Source of the DNA: Andrena cerasifolii
Lineage: Eukaryota > Arthropoda > Insecta > Hymenoptera > Andrenidae
NCBI RefSeq assembly: GCF_050908995.1
Contig: NC_135119.1
Coordinates: forward strand, 24,829,001 to 24,893,000
DNA: 64,000 nt
Direction: 5' to 3'
This document shows, piece by piece, positions 1-12,946 of the stretch (the stretch's first letter is position 1; each line of letters starts with the position of its first letter). The position numbers and the translations under genes were made by a program. The notes under the pieces are model-generated. The model ran no database searches. It worked only from the letters and a program-made list of their open reading frames with translations, and was not told the DNA's origin.

Positions 1-1968
1 ACGAAAGCACCGCGGTGTTAATAAATCATCCCCTTCCACCGTCGAAATAGAAACTGGGCTAGCGCGACGCCAAGTTAGGGTGGAATTACAGGCTGTCCCG
101 GAACTTATGGGCTCCTCTGGGACGAGTCCTTCTCCGGTCATTTCGAATAATAAAACTTCCAGCTGGGAAATATCGAAAGGAGAACGAACACCTTCTGCAG
201 CGATAAACGCCACAGCGATTAGCGCCGATCGACATTTCCTAATAGCCCCGAGACACGGCGATCTCGATTCTCTCCCGTTTCACCAGCCCGAACATCGATT
301 TGGCACCCACTATCGACCACGTCCACCGCGTCGACCGCACGGATTTGCGAATGAAAGTTTCCTCCGCCCGATCCTCGCGAGAGCTAATTTCGAGGGGACA
401 CAGCTTATCGATCAGCGCGGGGGATTGAAACGTGAAAGGATCGCGAAAGAGCTCGCCCAAGGTGCTCCGCGGATCCCGATTTCACGCTCGAGGAAGTTTC
501 ACGGTTCGCGCGTCTCGGGGCGATTCGCATGTCAACCGCGCGTTCTTCTCGCGCTACGCTTGCCGTCGTGAAATATGCATCGCGGGGATAAGTCGCGAGT
601 GTGCTCGAGGCTGAGACTATCGGAGGTTTCGCGGGACGCGTGATCGCGGTAAATCCGCTTTCGCTGGGGGAAACACGCACCGTCGCAGCGTGGCGCGAAT
701 TAATTAAAATTAATCAGTCGGATAGGATTGATATCAGGTGCAAGTAGCAGTTTGAGCTGCAAGTACTCCCCCCTTGCGATCACTTCTCTTCATAACTAGG
801 TAGCCTTTCGCAACTGGATTCCGTAGACCTGAATGTGTACGTAAGATGCGGGGCGAGTTGATCCAGTAAAAATTGATCGCATCGATAAAAGGGTGCCTTC
901 CAATTCTATTCGAGAGCAAAACGTGTGAAAGGAATTATAGGCTATCTCTAGGTCCCTCGAGTCAACCCGTAAATGAACTCGCCCACTGTCAGACAATCGA
1001 ATCGAAGCACAAGTGACATTCTAGGGAATCACGAGCGCGACGGACCGCGTGAAAGAAAAAAACTTTCAGCCTCCTCGGGAATCCTCGAGTACGATTCCTG
1101 GAAGTTCGACGGAGAGCCGCGGGGAAAATTAAAAATCGACGTCCCGGTCTAGGAGGCGCCTCTGGAAAGGGTTGAAAGAGGCTGACGAATACGTGCACCA
1201 GGGCTGAGAAGGTATGCGCGGAGGGTGAAAAGGCGGGATACGATATGAGTGGAATGCTTTACGACCCCATTTTTCAGAAGATCACCTCCTGCGCCTCCAT
1301 CCTGGCCCCCTTGCCCCCCTCGCGCTTATTTCCTCCGTTTCTTCCCTTCTTCCTCCTGCCCCCTACCCCCGGCCTACTTCGTCCCAGCCCTGTTCCTCGT
1401 GGATTCACCCAGCACGTCCATCCTCCCGTGTATTTGCATACTGCTGGATCGCTCGCTTGATTTCACACAGGCTCTTCGATCTTCGAACTGAAATTTAAAG
1501 GCGCGCGCTACCCACCTCCTCCGCGCGGGCTTAAAAGCATCATATTTTACGTCCCGTCCCCGTTCCACCTCCGTTTGTTCGCGAGGAGGTCAACCAAACA
1601 ACCTCCAAGGTCCGCTGGAGTCTGCTCGCCAGCTACCCCTACCTTCTAGCCGCGCTTCCTCTCAACCCTAGCTTTCCTATTAATACGAGGAGCTGGATTA
1701 GCATGAGTTACTCGTAGAAATCGGACACAGTCCAGGTGATGGATTTAAACAGAGTGGGAGCCCCAGCTCCTTCACCCCGACGAGAGGTTCACCGCTTCGA
1801 AAATTTCCTCCACTCGTTTCAAACTACCCCTTTCATCCCCTTCCGGTCTTCTCCTTATATTCCAGGAGTCGAGGTCACTTCGAGCTACCCTTATTTTCGT
1901 ATTTCAATTCCAAGTGTGGTGCATTGACCGCGGCTATTTTGAATACCACCCCGTATACTTTCGGTGCA
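1..1968. other. Non-coding, CpG-rich, apparently single-copy DNA
   Basis: I see no gene here. Short open frames occur on both strands over the same bases, as expected in GC-rich DNA, and none resembles a known protein. A pyrimidine-rich run lies at about 1285-1400 (blocks of CCCCC, CTTCC and TCCTCC). No repeat, tRNA fold or splice-bounded exon stands out. Confidence 0.6.
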
Positions 1969-2319
1969 CAGTGGTGAAATTTTGCGTTTTTATGGTCAAA
2001 ACTACAGAAATGAAATTTTTGAATTTTACAAATTTAATACAAATGTCAATTGAAGAACTATATTCATTTTCGTGGTCAAAACCTCAAAACTTATTTTTAA
2101 TATATAAAATTCGGCACTTTTACGTTCTAATATGTGAGAAACTAAATTATCCGAAAAACAACACTTACAAAAATTACGAACGATAAAGATTATTTTTATT
2201 ATTAAAATTGGGGGCATTTCATACTCATATATTCTTCAATTGGCATTTGCATTTATTTTGTCGAATTGAAAAATTTATTTTTGTGGTTTTGGCCATAAAA
2301 TCGCGAAATTTCCCCACTC
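1969..2319. mobile_element. MITE-like element with ~100-bp terminal inverted repeats
   Basis: The left arm (from CAGTGGTGAAATTTTGCG at 1969) and the reverse complement of the right arm (GAGTGGGGAAATTTCGCG, ending at 2319) match for roughly 100 bases. The match includes TTTTATGG(T/C)CAAAAC and TGCCAATTGAAGAA-type segments. The 351-bp AT-rich block has no transposase, so it is a non-autonomous DNA transposon. The AGTGG terminus recalls hAT elements, but the flanking 8-mers (tcggtgca and gcggcgac) match poorly, so the superfamily is not settled. Confidence 0.7.
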
Positions 2320-5300
2320 GCGGCGACGGGAGTAAAATTCTCCTACGGAATCCAGCAGACCACCGAGAGGGCGAAATCGCTGAGCCTATTTTCAAGCAAA
2401 CCTGGCCGTCCACTCCGCTACGCTGGATAATTTATTTAATCCTTGAACCTACCGTGCATGCCTCGACCTCCCGCGGAACCCTGTCCCCCGCGAGCTTTTC
2501 TCTTATTTATCGTCCCAGAAATTTCGAGGGAGATCGATTATGCCTGAATCGAGTGCATACACCGAAATACGGCTCCGAAGTCGAAGAACCTCGCCATCCC
2601 CCAGTTGTTATTCGCGATTCACGCGGCTGGAGGGGTGAAGGGGACGGGCGAATTGAAGAATGGTAAAAAGGTAAAATTCACCGGGTCCCCCTGTAATGTA
2701 CGGTAGGGGGGAGCCTTTTCTCGATCGACGTCCATCAGCGAAAACCGTTTGAAAGGCTGAAAGCACCAGAAACGAGGCGAAAGGGTGGAAAGTGGCTGAC
2801 TTTTTGGGCCGGGCCCTTAGAGAGGACGGCCGAGGTATAAGAAATAATAAACGAGACCATTAAGTCCGTGAATTTTCCTCGTGCACGAGGGTGGAAGAAA
2901 ACGAGGCGAAAGAACAAAAGCCCCTGAGCTTGCAGTCTTTACATCCCACGGTCTTTATATTTTCATACTGCCCCTCTCCTTTTCTTTCCCTCTCTGTCTT
3001 CGCCACTCTAGCCTCCCTGTCCCTCCCTCGCTGGGTGGGAACAGAGGCAGAGCGGACGAGTCGGTGCCTGTGTGCTCCATGGACGCTCGCGACTTCCACG
3101 CCGGACTTCGTAAATTCGTAAAAATATTCCGCCGTGTAATCTGCGCACGGTTTGTTTGCGGACCGTGGGGGGGGAATCGAGAGGACGCGAATTGAAATCA
3201 AATGCCCGGCTCGAACGAGCCGACCTGACCCTCCGCATTCCTTGGACCCTTCCATCCAGATTACAATGTCAATGGAACCGTCGAAACGGTGTTTTCACAG
3301 GGAATAAAGAGATTCCTTTCCGTATCAAGCGGCGATCAAACGACCCGCCGAGGAGCGTATCGGTCCGGCCCGGCGAGTAAACAATGTAAATTTCTAAAGA
3401 CCCCCTGGCATCGATGCATCGACATCCTGCAGAGCCGCGCTCCGCTCGAAACAATTAAGGGATCGATCGGACAAACGGCTGGGCGAATATAGCTGAAGAA
3501 CGAGATATTGTAGGACTGGCAGGCTTCGCGCGAAGCGGACCCCTTCTACTAAGAATAACTAACACCGTACAACTGCTGGACTCATAAACATAGCTGCCCT
3601 TCCGATATAACTCTTCAAACTACCCTCCAAGTCTTACAAACTCTGTGGAACTGCTTACCCATTCTTTAACGACTGTGCTCTAAAAACCCTCGCCGACTCT
3701 GATTGATTCTAGGTCTGCACTTCAAGTTGCGCTTCGTAGTCTTTCTGCGTCAATGACATCGAAAAAGGTCCCTTTCGTTATCAACCCTCCACGTTGACTA
3801 TATATTCCGATATAAGCATGCCGGGTTACAAATCGTTTGTAACGAATACCGAGCCGAATGGCCAGCCTTCGATGTAGCGGGTACCTGGTGAAGCGAGGCT
3901 AAACTCAACAAGGTGAACGGTTGGTAACGAGCAAGATCAAACGAAGCCCAAGTTCCATCTCCGTGTAACAGAGCGTGGGGATGAAATCAGGCCAAGATCA
4001 GGACGCGCACCGTTGCTTCTTCGCTGAAAGTTTACCCACGGATTTAGGGCGCAGGATCCTCCCGCTCGGCGTCATCCTTTTTTCCCTGGTGCATGACTCG
4101 TGAACAACCATGACCACCCTTCATCTCCGCTCCATCTTCCCCACGGTTCAAGGTTGAGCGAGCACCCTTATCGGCCCCGACGTCGCTCGCACGTGACACC
4201 GTAACAGAATGCACTTTTAAAGCGTGCGTCCCTCGGTAAATCGCAAATTGATTTCTCCCTCCCACGTCTTGGCCATTGTCCGATGCGTCCGCGGCCAGGC
4301 GGGGAGCGTGCAACGACACAGGCGACGAATTCGATAATTTACAGGCTTTTGTGGCGGGCCTGCTGCAAGGGCGTGGACGAAATCGAAACGACGTAGACTC
4401 TCGTGCTCGATCATCCTTCACGCGACAACCCTCCTTGGAGCTACCCTTAAACAGCTGTGTTTTGCTTCCCACCGAACGCCTGGATCTTCGACTCGACTAG
4501 TTCCCCTGTAGGCGAGCTATTCTTCCGTTCCAGGAAACGGGAAAACTCTGCAGTAAAAATCGTCGACCTGGTTTCCCGGGTACACCGCAATTTCAGGGAT
4601 AAGTCTCTCGACAATGGATCCTTTCAGATGCATCGAGCAAGCCCTCCGAGCCGCGAGGCCCGCCGCGGTAGATTTTTAGCAGCGATCAAATCGCTCGTTA
4701 CACCAGTCTGTACCGCTGTCGACCGCGGAAGCATTCGTTACGTCAAGGTAGCCCCGCGGAATAACTCTGCATCCCAGATGTCTCCGTGTGGAACAAGGGC
4801 AAGGGTTCATACGCTTCCTACCTCGACGGACGGCAGTGGGGAGCCGCGAGAAATATTGTCCCGGCTGGCGAAATGCTCGCAAGACACGAACGATTACCGG
4901 ATCCAGCCGGTGTAAACGCGGAAAGCGAGCATCGATCATCTTGAGGAGAATGTAATAATTTTAAGAGGACTAGGTCGGGGATTTCACGGGCGAGCGTCAG
5001 CTCCGTCCCTTCGTCCTTCTTTTTCCTTCCAACCCCTCTGCTTCTGTCCCTCCCTCTTTCTTTTCATGCTCTGCCCGCGGAACGAGCGCGCGAGTCTAGC
5101 CACGAATCTCTCTTTCGTTCCAGGGACACCTGTCCGCCAGGATGTCGCGAGAAAGATGGCCTTTCTTCTTCATTGTCCTTACGCTGCAGAATCGCTGGAT
5201 CCCACCGGGAGCGGGGGCGACATTAACGCGGCTGTGCAACGTTGAAACGGGCTTGACGATTCTCGTTATTATCGTCCCGACGGATAAAGGGGAATCCATC

Positions 5301-5662
5301 GCGGAATCGAATCGACGGGCGTCCGCTGATTCCAGACGGCGCTCCATTGATTTCGTACTTCAAATATTTTTCGATAACGTTAGTCGCTCGATGGACGGAT
5401 AAAAGTCACCTCGTCGCTGGGAACGACTGGGTCTGCAGGATTTCCAATGTAGTGATGAGTGAATCCGAATTGTAATTAAAGCGAAGGCTTGGTCAAATCG
5501 CGGGGCCAGTGGGTTGGGTTCGCTTGGGCCACAAGTCGTGGGTCTACTTCCAGAAATTACTAACGAAGGGAGAAAACTACGGTACTGGAAATATTTATTA
5601 CCTCACTCTCAAGTTTACGTTGTAGATACGCAGAATTTACATAGCAATATGATTCGTAAGGG
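2320..5662. other. Non-coding DNA, no gene seen
   Basis: The stretch is mixed GC-rich DNA without a recognisable exon. A pyrimidine tract followed by CAG at about 5110-5122 looks like a splice acceptor ahead of an ATG at 5142. The 86-residue frame after it matches no family I know and I do not call it. Pyrimidine-rich runs occur at 2965-3030 and 5000-5070. Confidence 0.5.
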
Positions 5663-6420
5663 TTCACTTGGATTTTGAAATTCTAAATAAGAGGTCTTTT
5701 GCAATTTCGAACCCAGGTTTCACTTGGAATTTGAAATTTGGAATGTAGAGTTCTTTTGGAATTTGGAACACAGTTTTTTTGCAATATGAAATTTGGAACA
5801 CAGAACTCACTTGGAAATTTTTAAATTTGGAACAGAGGGTTCACTTGGAATTTCTGAAATTTAGAATATAAAGCTCTTTGGCAATTTGTAATTTGGAACA
5901 GAGGGTTCCCTTGGAATTTGACATTTGGAATATAGATTTCTTTTGGAATTTTAAGCACAGTTTTTTTTTGCAATATGAAATTTGGAACACAGAACTCACT
6001 TGGAAATTTTTAAATTTGGAACAGAGGGTTCCCTTGGAATTTGAAATTTGGAATGTAGAGTTCTTTTGGAATTTTGAGCACAGTTTTTTTTTTACAATAT
6101 GAAATTTGGAACACAGAACTCACTTGGAAATTTTTAAATTTTTAACAGAGAGGTTCACTTGGAATTTCTGAAATTTAGAATATAAAGTTCTTTTGGAATT
6201 TGTAATTTGGAACAGAGGGTTCACTTGGAATTTCTGAAATTTAGAATATAAAGTTCTTTTGGAATTTGTAATTTGGAACAGAGGGTTCCCTTGGAATTTG
6301 AAATTTGTAATATGGAATTTCCAAAATACAGTGTTCGTCGAATTTGAAATATAGAGTTCTTTCGGGATTTTGAAATTTGGAAGCTATATTTTCTTCAAAT
6401 TTCGAATACAGATTTACATA
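5663..6420. repeat. Degenerate minisatellite built from TTGGAATTTGAAATTTGGAA-like units
   Basis: The region is an array of short related phrases: TTGGAATTT, GAAATTTGGAA, AGAGGGTTC(A/C)C, TAGAGTTCTTTTGGA and CAGAACTCACTTGGAAA. The phrase CAGAACTCAC recurs at 5801, 5990 and 6114, so there is a loose higher-order unit of about 124-189 bp. The 74-residue open frame at 5878-6102 repeats NLEQRVPLEF and WNFxHSFF because the DNA repeats, and is not evidence of a protein. Array edges are approximate. Confidence 0.85.
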
Positions 6421-8754
6421 GAGCTTCCTTGAAATTCTAAACATGCAATTTTCTTAGAATACATAACGCTAAAATTCTGCTTGAAATATATAACAAATAA
6501 ATTATGCAATAATATTTTCCTAAGAAGTAATAATAATAAGAGAGGTATAACTAATATCCTGTTGAATATTCTAGCGGAATAATAAATATTTCCATTATTT
6601 CCTAATTTAGCCGAAAACGCGCGTGCATCTTCAATGTTCCTCCGGGCTGGTCCCAAAACGACCCGCTGCGAAATTTTCCCTACACCAGGTCCGCAGAATT
6701 TCGACGTTCGCGAGTCAACCTGATTCGAGAACGGCTCGCTCCCCGTATTTCAAGCGGAGTACTTTTGGGTTCGGCCGAGAGCCATAAATTCTCGTGGAAT
6801 CGATGTATACCTCCGACGGCGTGTAATATTTTACGTTAATTGTACGGGGTAGGGCGAACAATATCGACAATACAGTATTGCGTTACATCGGAGGGGGGTC
6901 GCTATAAATGAATACATAACGAGCAACCGATACTGCAGGTGGTAATAATTATATCCACGCCGGCGCCAGGTCGGTAGCCGTTGTTCGGTGATGATTCAGG
7001 ACGTTCCTATTCATCTACATTGTTAAAAACGCGATCGATGAACCACCGATATGGACCCCGTTAAATATGTTTCAGCGGGGCCGCTGGAAGGGGTTCGTTT
7101 AATTAATTTAATGCGGAAACGTGCTCGCATCGCCGCGCAACGAAAAACGACAAAATACCGTGAGCCAGATATTGAAATATTAACTTTTCAAACAAAAATG
7201 TAATTACGCCCAACGATTCTGATCGTCAGGTTCAATTAATATCGTTTTTAGAAGAAACTTTCATTTCCATTCGCTTTATAACATCCCCCCGCTGCCAGCC
7301 CTCCCCTCCTCCATCACCCTTTTCCATTTGTCCCGATTTTCCCCGTTAAAACAATTGGGCGAACGTTTGCGAACCGAAGCATCAACATTATTAATCCTTT
7401 GTGCTCCAAGTGCCTCGACTGCATAGCCTTTGAAAGAGTTTCAGTCGAATTGGCGACCCGACTGACAGCGCGCGTTTTTTTACGTTATAACAATTGAAGT
7501 GATACAGTGTTATGCTCGCGGGAAATGAGTAAATGATTATAATTTAATTGTGCACGGAGGACGGAGGATTTCCAAATCTGACAAATTTGTTCCTGTTTGA
7601 GGAGCACGTCGACAAGTTCCTCCAAAAGAAAACAGGAGGAATTGACCGATACAACTAATTCGTATCGAGGAGTTTGCTATTTCGTCTCCATTATTATTAC
7701 TACTCATTATCAAAATGTTAATCGAATCATTCCTGAACGGATAAAAAGGTATATAAACACGTTCAACGCTGGATAGCAAACAAATAATACCCCCTTCGCA
7801 TGACTGCGAATATCACCACATAATCCATCCACGCATAGTGCCATAAGAAGCGTACTAACGAATAGCAAGTAAACCAGCGTCGTTTAGTTATTCATATTAT
7901 TAATTAGTATGACCAGCCACGCTTGTTTGAACGTGACGTTCAACGGAATATCAATCCTGTAGGTAGAATATCCGAAGTGATAACGAAACTAACAAAGCCC
8001 GAAATGGAAAAGATAGTTTGGATCCCATCCACAGGGGAAACTACCCTTACATCATGGCCGCGGAAGGTACTTCAATGCTCTTAACTTCCCCGCAATAAAA
8101 TAAGAGACGAGGCAGGGTGGGGGGCACAAGCGGCGTCATAAGAAGCTTCAAAAGCATCGCCGGAGGATGTTGCGCGAGCAATATTCAAAATCTTTGGCAT
8201 ATCCGACGATCCAATATTTGCCGTGGGGATGAACGGTGGAAGGGAGCGGTCTCCTTCCTCCGTTCCTTTCCTAGCGGGCCGAACCCTCGGGACGACCGAA
8301 CCGTGCCCTTGTACCGGTCGCCTGCTACTCGTCACACGCACTTTTCGCGTGTCACCGACGCGTTACGCGAATTTGTAAGCGCATTTACGCGCGCATAGCC
8401 AGCACGCGACCAGGGGGTGGTCCACCTTTGCGTAACAAATGGCCACCAGGGGGTGGTGGAACGAGCCTCGGCCTTTGCGCATCAGATAACCGACCTTGTA
8501 CATCGATAACGCGTCGCTGAAAATATTTCTCCACTGCTTAGAATATGTGCTGGGAGAATGAGAATTGCTGGGACCTGGTCTGAGGAGAAGATCGTCTTCT
8601 AACGGCAATATGACCTCTAACGAAATAAGTAAGACTTGGTAATGTTTTTCCTTCGGAAATTCACTTTGGAGGGGTGTAATCAGCCCTTAAAGTTATCGCG
8701 TTCTTTAGTTTTTAATATAACTTTATTTTTCTTTTGGTAATGCGATACCTAGAG
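6421..8754. other. Non-coding DNA, no gene seen
   Basis: The DNA alternates between GC-rich and AT-rich blocks. It contains several TAAT-rich stretches of the kind common in insect intergenic DNA. I see no exon, RNA gene or terminal-repeat element here. Confidence 0.5.
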
Positions 8755-8963
8755 CAGTGTTTCACAACCTTTTTCGAGTCGCGATCCCCTTTTATAATAT
8801 TTTAATAACTTGCGAAACACCTCACCCCCCAGATAAGGTACGGTAAATGTAATAAGGTAAAGAAAACACTTTAAAAATAGGTATTTCGCAATATAATTCT
8901 GTCTTAATATTATTAAAAAAAAAGTTGAAAAACTCGTAGCGACCCACCGGCTGGGAATCACTG
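8755..8963. mobile_element. hAT-type MITE with perfect 8-bp target site duplication
   Basis: The 209-bp element starts CAGTGTTTCACAACC and ends with the complement of CAGTGATTCCCAGCC. It is flanked on both sides by the identical 8-mer ACCTAGAG (8747-8754 and 8964-8971). An 8-bp duplication with CAGTG termini is the hallmark of the hAT superfamily. The GCGACCCACCGGCTGGGAATCA end resembles a very widespread non-autonomous hAT type. There is no coding capacity, and the intact duplication suggests a fairly recent insertion. Confidence 0.9.
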
Positions 8964-11900
8964 ACCTAGAGTATAAACTACGGAATGATTCTGATATTTG
9001 AAGTGTTGCTCTATCTCGCACCATTACGTAATTATATTAAAAAACGAAAACGCAACGATTTCATCCCTCCCAGAGTGTCGAGGGAATTTCCCTAGGAAAA
9101 AAATTAACATTCACACAAAATTTCATTAAAAACAGAATTTTTAGGTCGAGGACCTCACTTCTTATAATGCCTCCATACTGGGTGGATAAGCAGCGTTTGC
9201 CAGAATACAACAGTGGGTGCCGTTTCAGGCAGAGGTCGATATCGCGGACGTGGAGGACGCATGATTTGCGAGCGCCTTTCTTCGAGGCGATCGGGAAACG
9301 CTGAGCGTGGCAGCGGGAAAGTGGCTGCGCTAGTTAGCTGGACAAATGATAGCTAATAAAACGGAACTGGGGCGGAAAAAGGAATCGAAATAGCCGGAGG
9401 TTACCGCGCGCCACCCGTTACGACGCATTGTTAGATGGAAAAGCGATAAAAGTGTAATTGATTCTAATGCAAACATTATTCACGTCCACCCATACGTTCG
9501 GGCCAAAGTATCACCGGCGAGATATCGATTACCGTCCGCAGATACTCCATCAAGTTTTTCGTTTCGTGAAACACGGGGCGAGCCGCGTAATGGCCCCTGC
9601 TCGACACTTGGCTGCTCGTTTCGATTCCTCATTTTAATCCACTGTTATTTATTGTGCAATAAATAAACTGACAAAAAGGCAGACAAATTTAAAGGACTTC
9701 TAGGACACCCTGAATGATTCGTTTGTTTGTTATTAAGATCACGTATAGTAACATTATACTGGCTGCACCTCGCCTTTTACGAAAGGAATAAAGACGTTTA
9801 ATAACAATAATAATAATCTACGCGAATCCCGTAGAATCCAATCGAAAAGAGAAGAGAAAGGAGAAATGTAATTAGAAACAGGGGAACGATCGGATTCTTG
9901 AAAAATGAGCTCGAAGAACAATGGCTGTGGCGGTCGGGCTATGCGCCGTTATCGTCGATATTAGCCGGAATTCAATTCGCACTTACAAGCGTGTTAACAG
10001 TTACAAATGACCTTGTTGACCAAACCTGTCGGCTGTTCCGTGCAAACCGTCTAATGACCCGCCGCTAATAACTGTTACCGCTCTTGTAAGCGCGTTCAGA
10101 ATACGGACCATTAATTCCGCGCCGCTAAAGTGTATTAGCGCCGCTAATTTACCGGTCAGGGCCTGTTATTTATAGTGGCGGGACGCGTTGCCCGCGACAG
10201 CCTCCTTCGCGTGGTCTTCGGAGCGATACGGAGGCGCTTTATAGGCGCGAGTGCGCACGCCAGGATTAGCCCTGGAAAAAGGGACGTTCCATAAATATTC
10301 GAAAGAAACCATGCAGCCTTTTCGCCGAGATATTCTAACTGGTAAATCATTTCTCCCGCCCCCCGTTGAATCACTCGCGGAGATACCCTTAGCCGAGGAA
10401 TAATTATTGGCCGACGATCCCGGGGAATATTATCGACATAAATCGTGGATCGGGAGGAGGAGGAGGAGCGCGCAGGCCACGGGGTAAGAGAGTCTCCTTT
10501 GTATTCTAAATAGATAATAAATATCGATAGACGGCGTAAAAAGTTTTCGGCGTTATTGCCAGCGAAATCGACGATATAGTTCGATCGCTACACAATGCCC
10601 GTTCGAATAAAGAACGCCCCATGAAAAAGCGCCCCGCCGTCTTTGGGTATCACCCGCTGGAGCGCGGGGGTGGACACCGAGTATTAACATATTTACGAGC
10701 CCCATGAATTCCAACCTTCTTCCACCCCTTCGACACGCTCCAGCTCTTCATTTCCACCCTTTCTCCTCCTCCTCCTTGCTTGCTCGCCCTTATTTCCTTC
10801 TGGGCAACAGCGCGTCCCTTCCAGACAGAAATCGCCATCGATCGGACCAGCGAAGCACATCGGGAGAATTAGCCGACCGTGTCACTTGTCCTGCGAGACC
10901 CTACCAGCCCCATTCCTCCAGGACCTCTCACCCCTTCCTCGGACGCGCAGAAACCCGCGTGCAAACTTGCCAGAGCACGTACGCGATATTTCTTCCCTTG
11001 CTCTTCCTCCTCGGCCATTTTCGGCCTTCCATTCTCCCTGCCGCCCGCCCCTGCTCGTCTGGCACCGCGGGTGGTGCCTCGCGGGCTGATCTCCGCCGAG
11101 AATTGCAACGGGAAGGGCTGCGCTGGGTGAATCATAAGGCCAGCTCCTACGAAAGACTGATCAGTCGAATCGGGTTAAAGCCAGACCGAAATTAATCCGC
11201 TGCGAACGAGCGGCGTCGCACAGTCGCCTGGGAATATCCAACGATTCGAATCAATTGACCACTGAACGTTTCTTTTACCCTGCGCCAGTTCGACCTCCTT
11301 TTTACGTTCCCCTATATGCGATGGCAATTGTATAAAGAAATATATCTGGCGTCGCTGAAGTATGTGGCGATTGTCGTGAAATCCAACGACGACGACGGAC
11401 TCTGCAGAGGATGGAGCGGGATAGGACGTCGAGTTGATCTGGACCGGTTGCGATTCATAATACCGCGAATGTTTTCATTGGTGGAAACGCAGGGAAACGT
11501 CTCCTCGAACGAAAATCGGCGGACGTGCGTCTGGAAAGCGCGATGGGTACCTAAATCGCGTTAAGGTAATCCGATCAGTCAGCGTACCATTCCGAGACGC
11601 GATGGACATTTCCATAAAAAGACGCGTCAATTTTAATCGGTGTCGGTGACGCGTTTGGCGGATACCACGCCGCGGGAAGCGGCGCTCGGCCGAATTAACC
11701 GCTCCCACGAATGGAAACTCGGTTAACGATAACGAATTTTTCCTTCCCGTGGATTCCCCTCTTATTTGATCGGCGCAAATCAGACGCCCCGGGATCGACT
11801 AACCAAGAGTATTTTTCACGCTCCTTGAATACTTGAAAGCGTCAAGTCGCTGGGACGTGCGACGCCCCTCCCACCCCCGTTGTAACAGGAATTTAGTGAT

Positions 11901-12240
11901 TCTATAAATGCGAGCCGTTCGATCCAATTGCGAAAGCTTTCAACCCGCCGTGAATAAATAGACAGCGCTGTTTTACTCGATTTCTCGATGTTCGATATCA
12001 TTCTGAAAATACACCCTACTCTTTCCCGTTTCTCTGTCACTCATTCTTCGTTTCTTCCCCCTTGACACACCTGGGGAGCCTGTGTATCAGAGGTCCTCAA
12101 GTATTAGTCTCCTCTGTTCGAGGTCTATTAGTCTACTGGGTGGAGACGAAGTCAAAGGAAGGAACGGAGTTGGAATTAAAATGTGTTAGACCTTCACCCA
12201 GCTCGAAGCTCTCGACGTAGTAAACCTACTGCTACCCAGA
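8964..12240. other. Non-coding DNA, no gene seen
   Basis: No exon or RNA gene is recognised. The blocks at 9,950-10,450 are GC-rich with embedded TAAT motifs, which could be conserved regulatory DNA but shows nothing diagnostic. The GC-rich block at 10,700-11,130 opens long frames on both strands at once, so those frames are compositional. Confidence 0.5.
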
Positions 12241-12946
12241 GTTGGGAAACATCTGTTTATTCGAATAATTTCGAATAGGATTACGCATAAAACAAAGTTA
12301 TTCGAGAATAAAGAATAATTTTTTATTCGAATAAATTTTTATTCCAAATAACTTTATTCGAATAACTTCGTATTATTTGAAATTTTTATTCCAAGATCAT
12401 TAGAATAATGCTCAACTCTGCTGCTACCCCTAGAAATGTTGAATTCTACTGGAATTCTACTGGAAAAAAATTTCAAATAGTATGAAGTCATTCGAATAAA
12501 GTTATTTGGAATAAAAATTTATTCGAATAACTTCATATTATTTGAAATTTGTATTCCAAGATCGTTAGAATAATGCTCAACTCTGATGCTACCCCTAGAA
12601 ATGTTGAATTCTACTGGAATTCTACTGGCATAAAAATTTCAAATAATATGATGTTATTCGAATAAAGTTATTTGGAATAAAAATTTATTCGAATAACTTC
12701 ATATAATTTGAAATTTTTATTCCAAGATCGTTAGAATAATGCTCAACTCTGCTGCTACCCCTAGAAATGTTGAATTCTACTGGAATTCTACTGGCATAAA
12801 AATTTCAAATAATATGAAGTTATTCGAATAAAGTTATTTGGAATAAAAATTTATTCGAATAACTTCATATTATTTGAAATTTTTATTCCAAGATCGTTAG
12901 AATAATGCTCAACTCCGCTGCTACCCCTAGAAATGTTGAATTCTAC
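12241..12946. repeat. Tandem repeat, ~166-bp unit, each unit containing a palindrome
   Basis: The phrase CTCAACTCTG begins at 12411, 12576 and 12742, with CTCAACTCCG at 12908, giving spacings of 165, 166 and 166 bp. A partial, more diverged unit precedes the first. Each unit carries an internal inverted repeat centred on AAAGTTATTTGGAATAAA, with arms reading TTTCAAATAATATGAAGTTA and its complement. Differences between units are few, so the array looks young or homogenised. Confidence 0.92.

Noticed and set aside
964..985. AACCCGTAAAT followed by GAACT, resembling miR-100
   Set aside because: Two bases of the mature sequence are missing and there is no complementary arm to form a precursor hairpin.
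5110..5402. Acceptor-like CAG followed by an ATG frame of 86 residues
   Set aside because: The protein matches no family I know and a minus-strand frame of 83 residues covers the same bases.
5878..6102. 74-residue frame with repeated NLEQRVPLEF
   Set aside because: The peptide repeat is a direct read-out of the minisatellite DNA.
12411..12946. CRISPR-like array
   Set aside because: The 166-bp units repeat throughout without unique spacers, and the DNA is eukaryotic in character.
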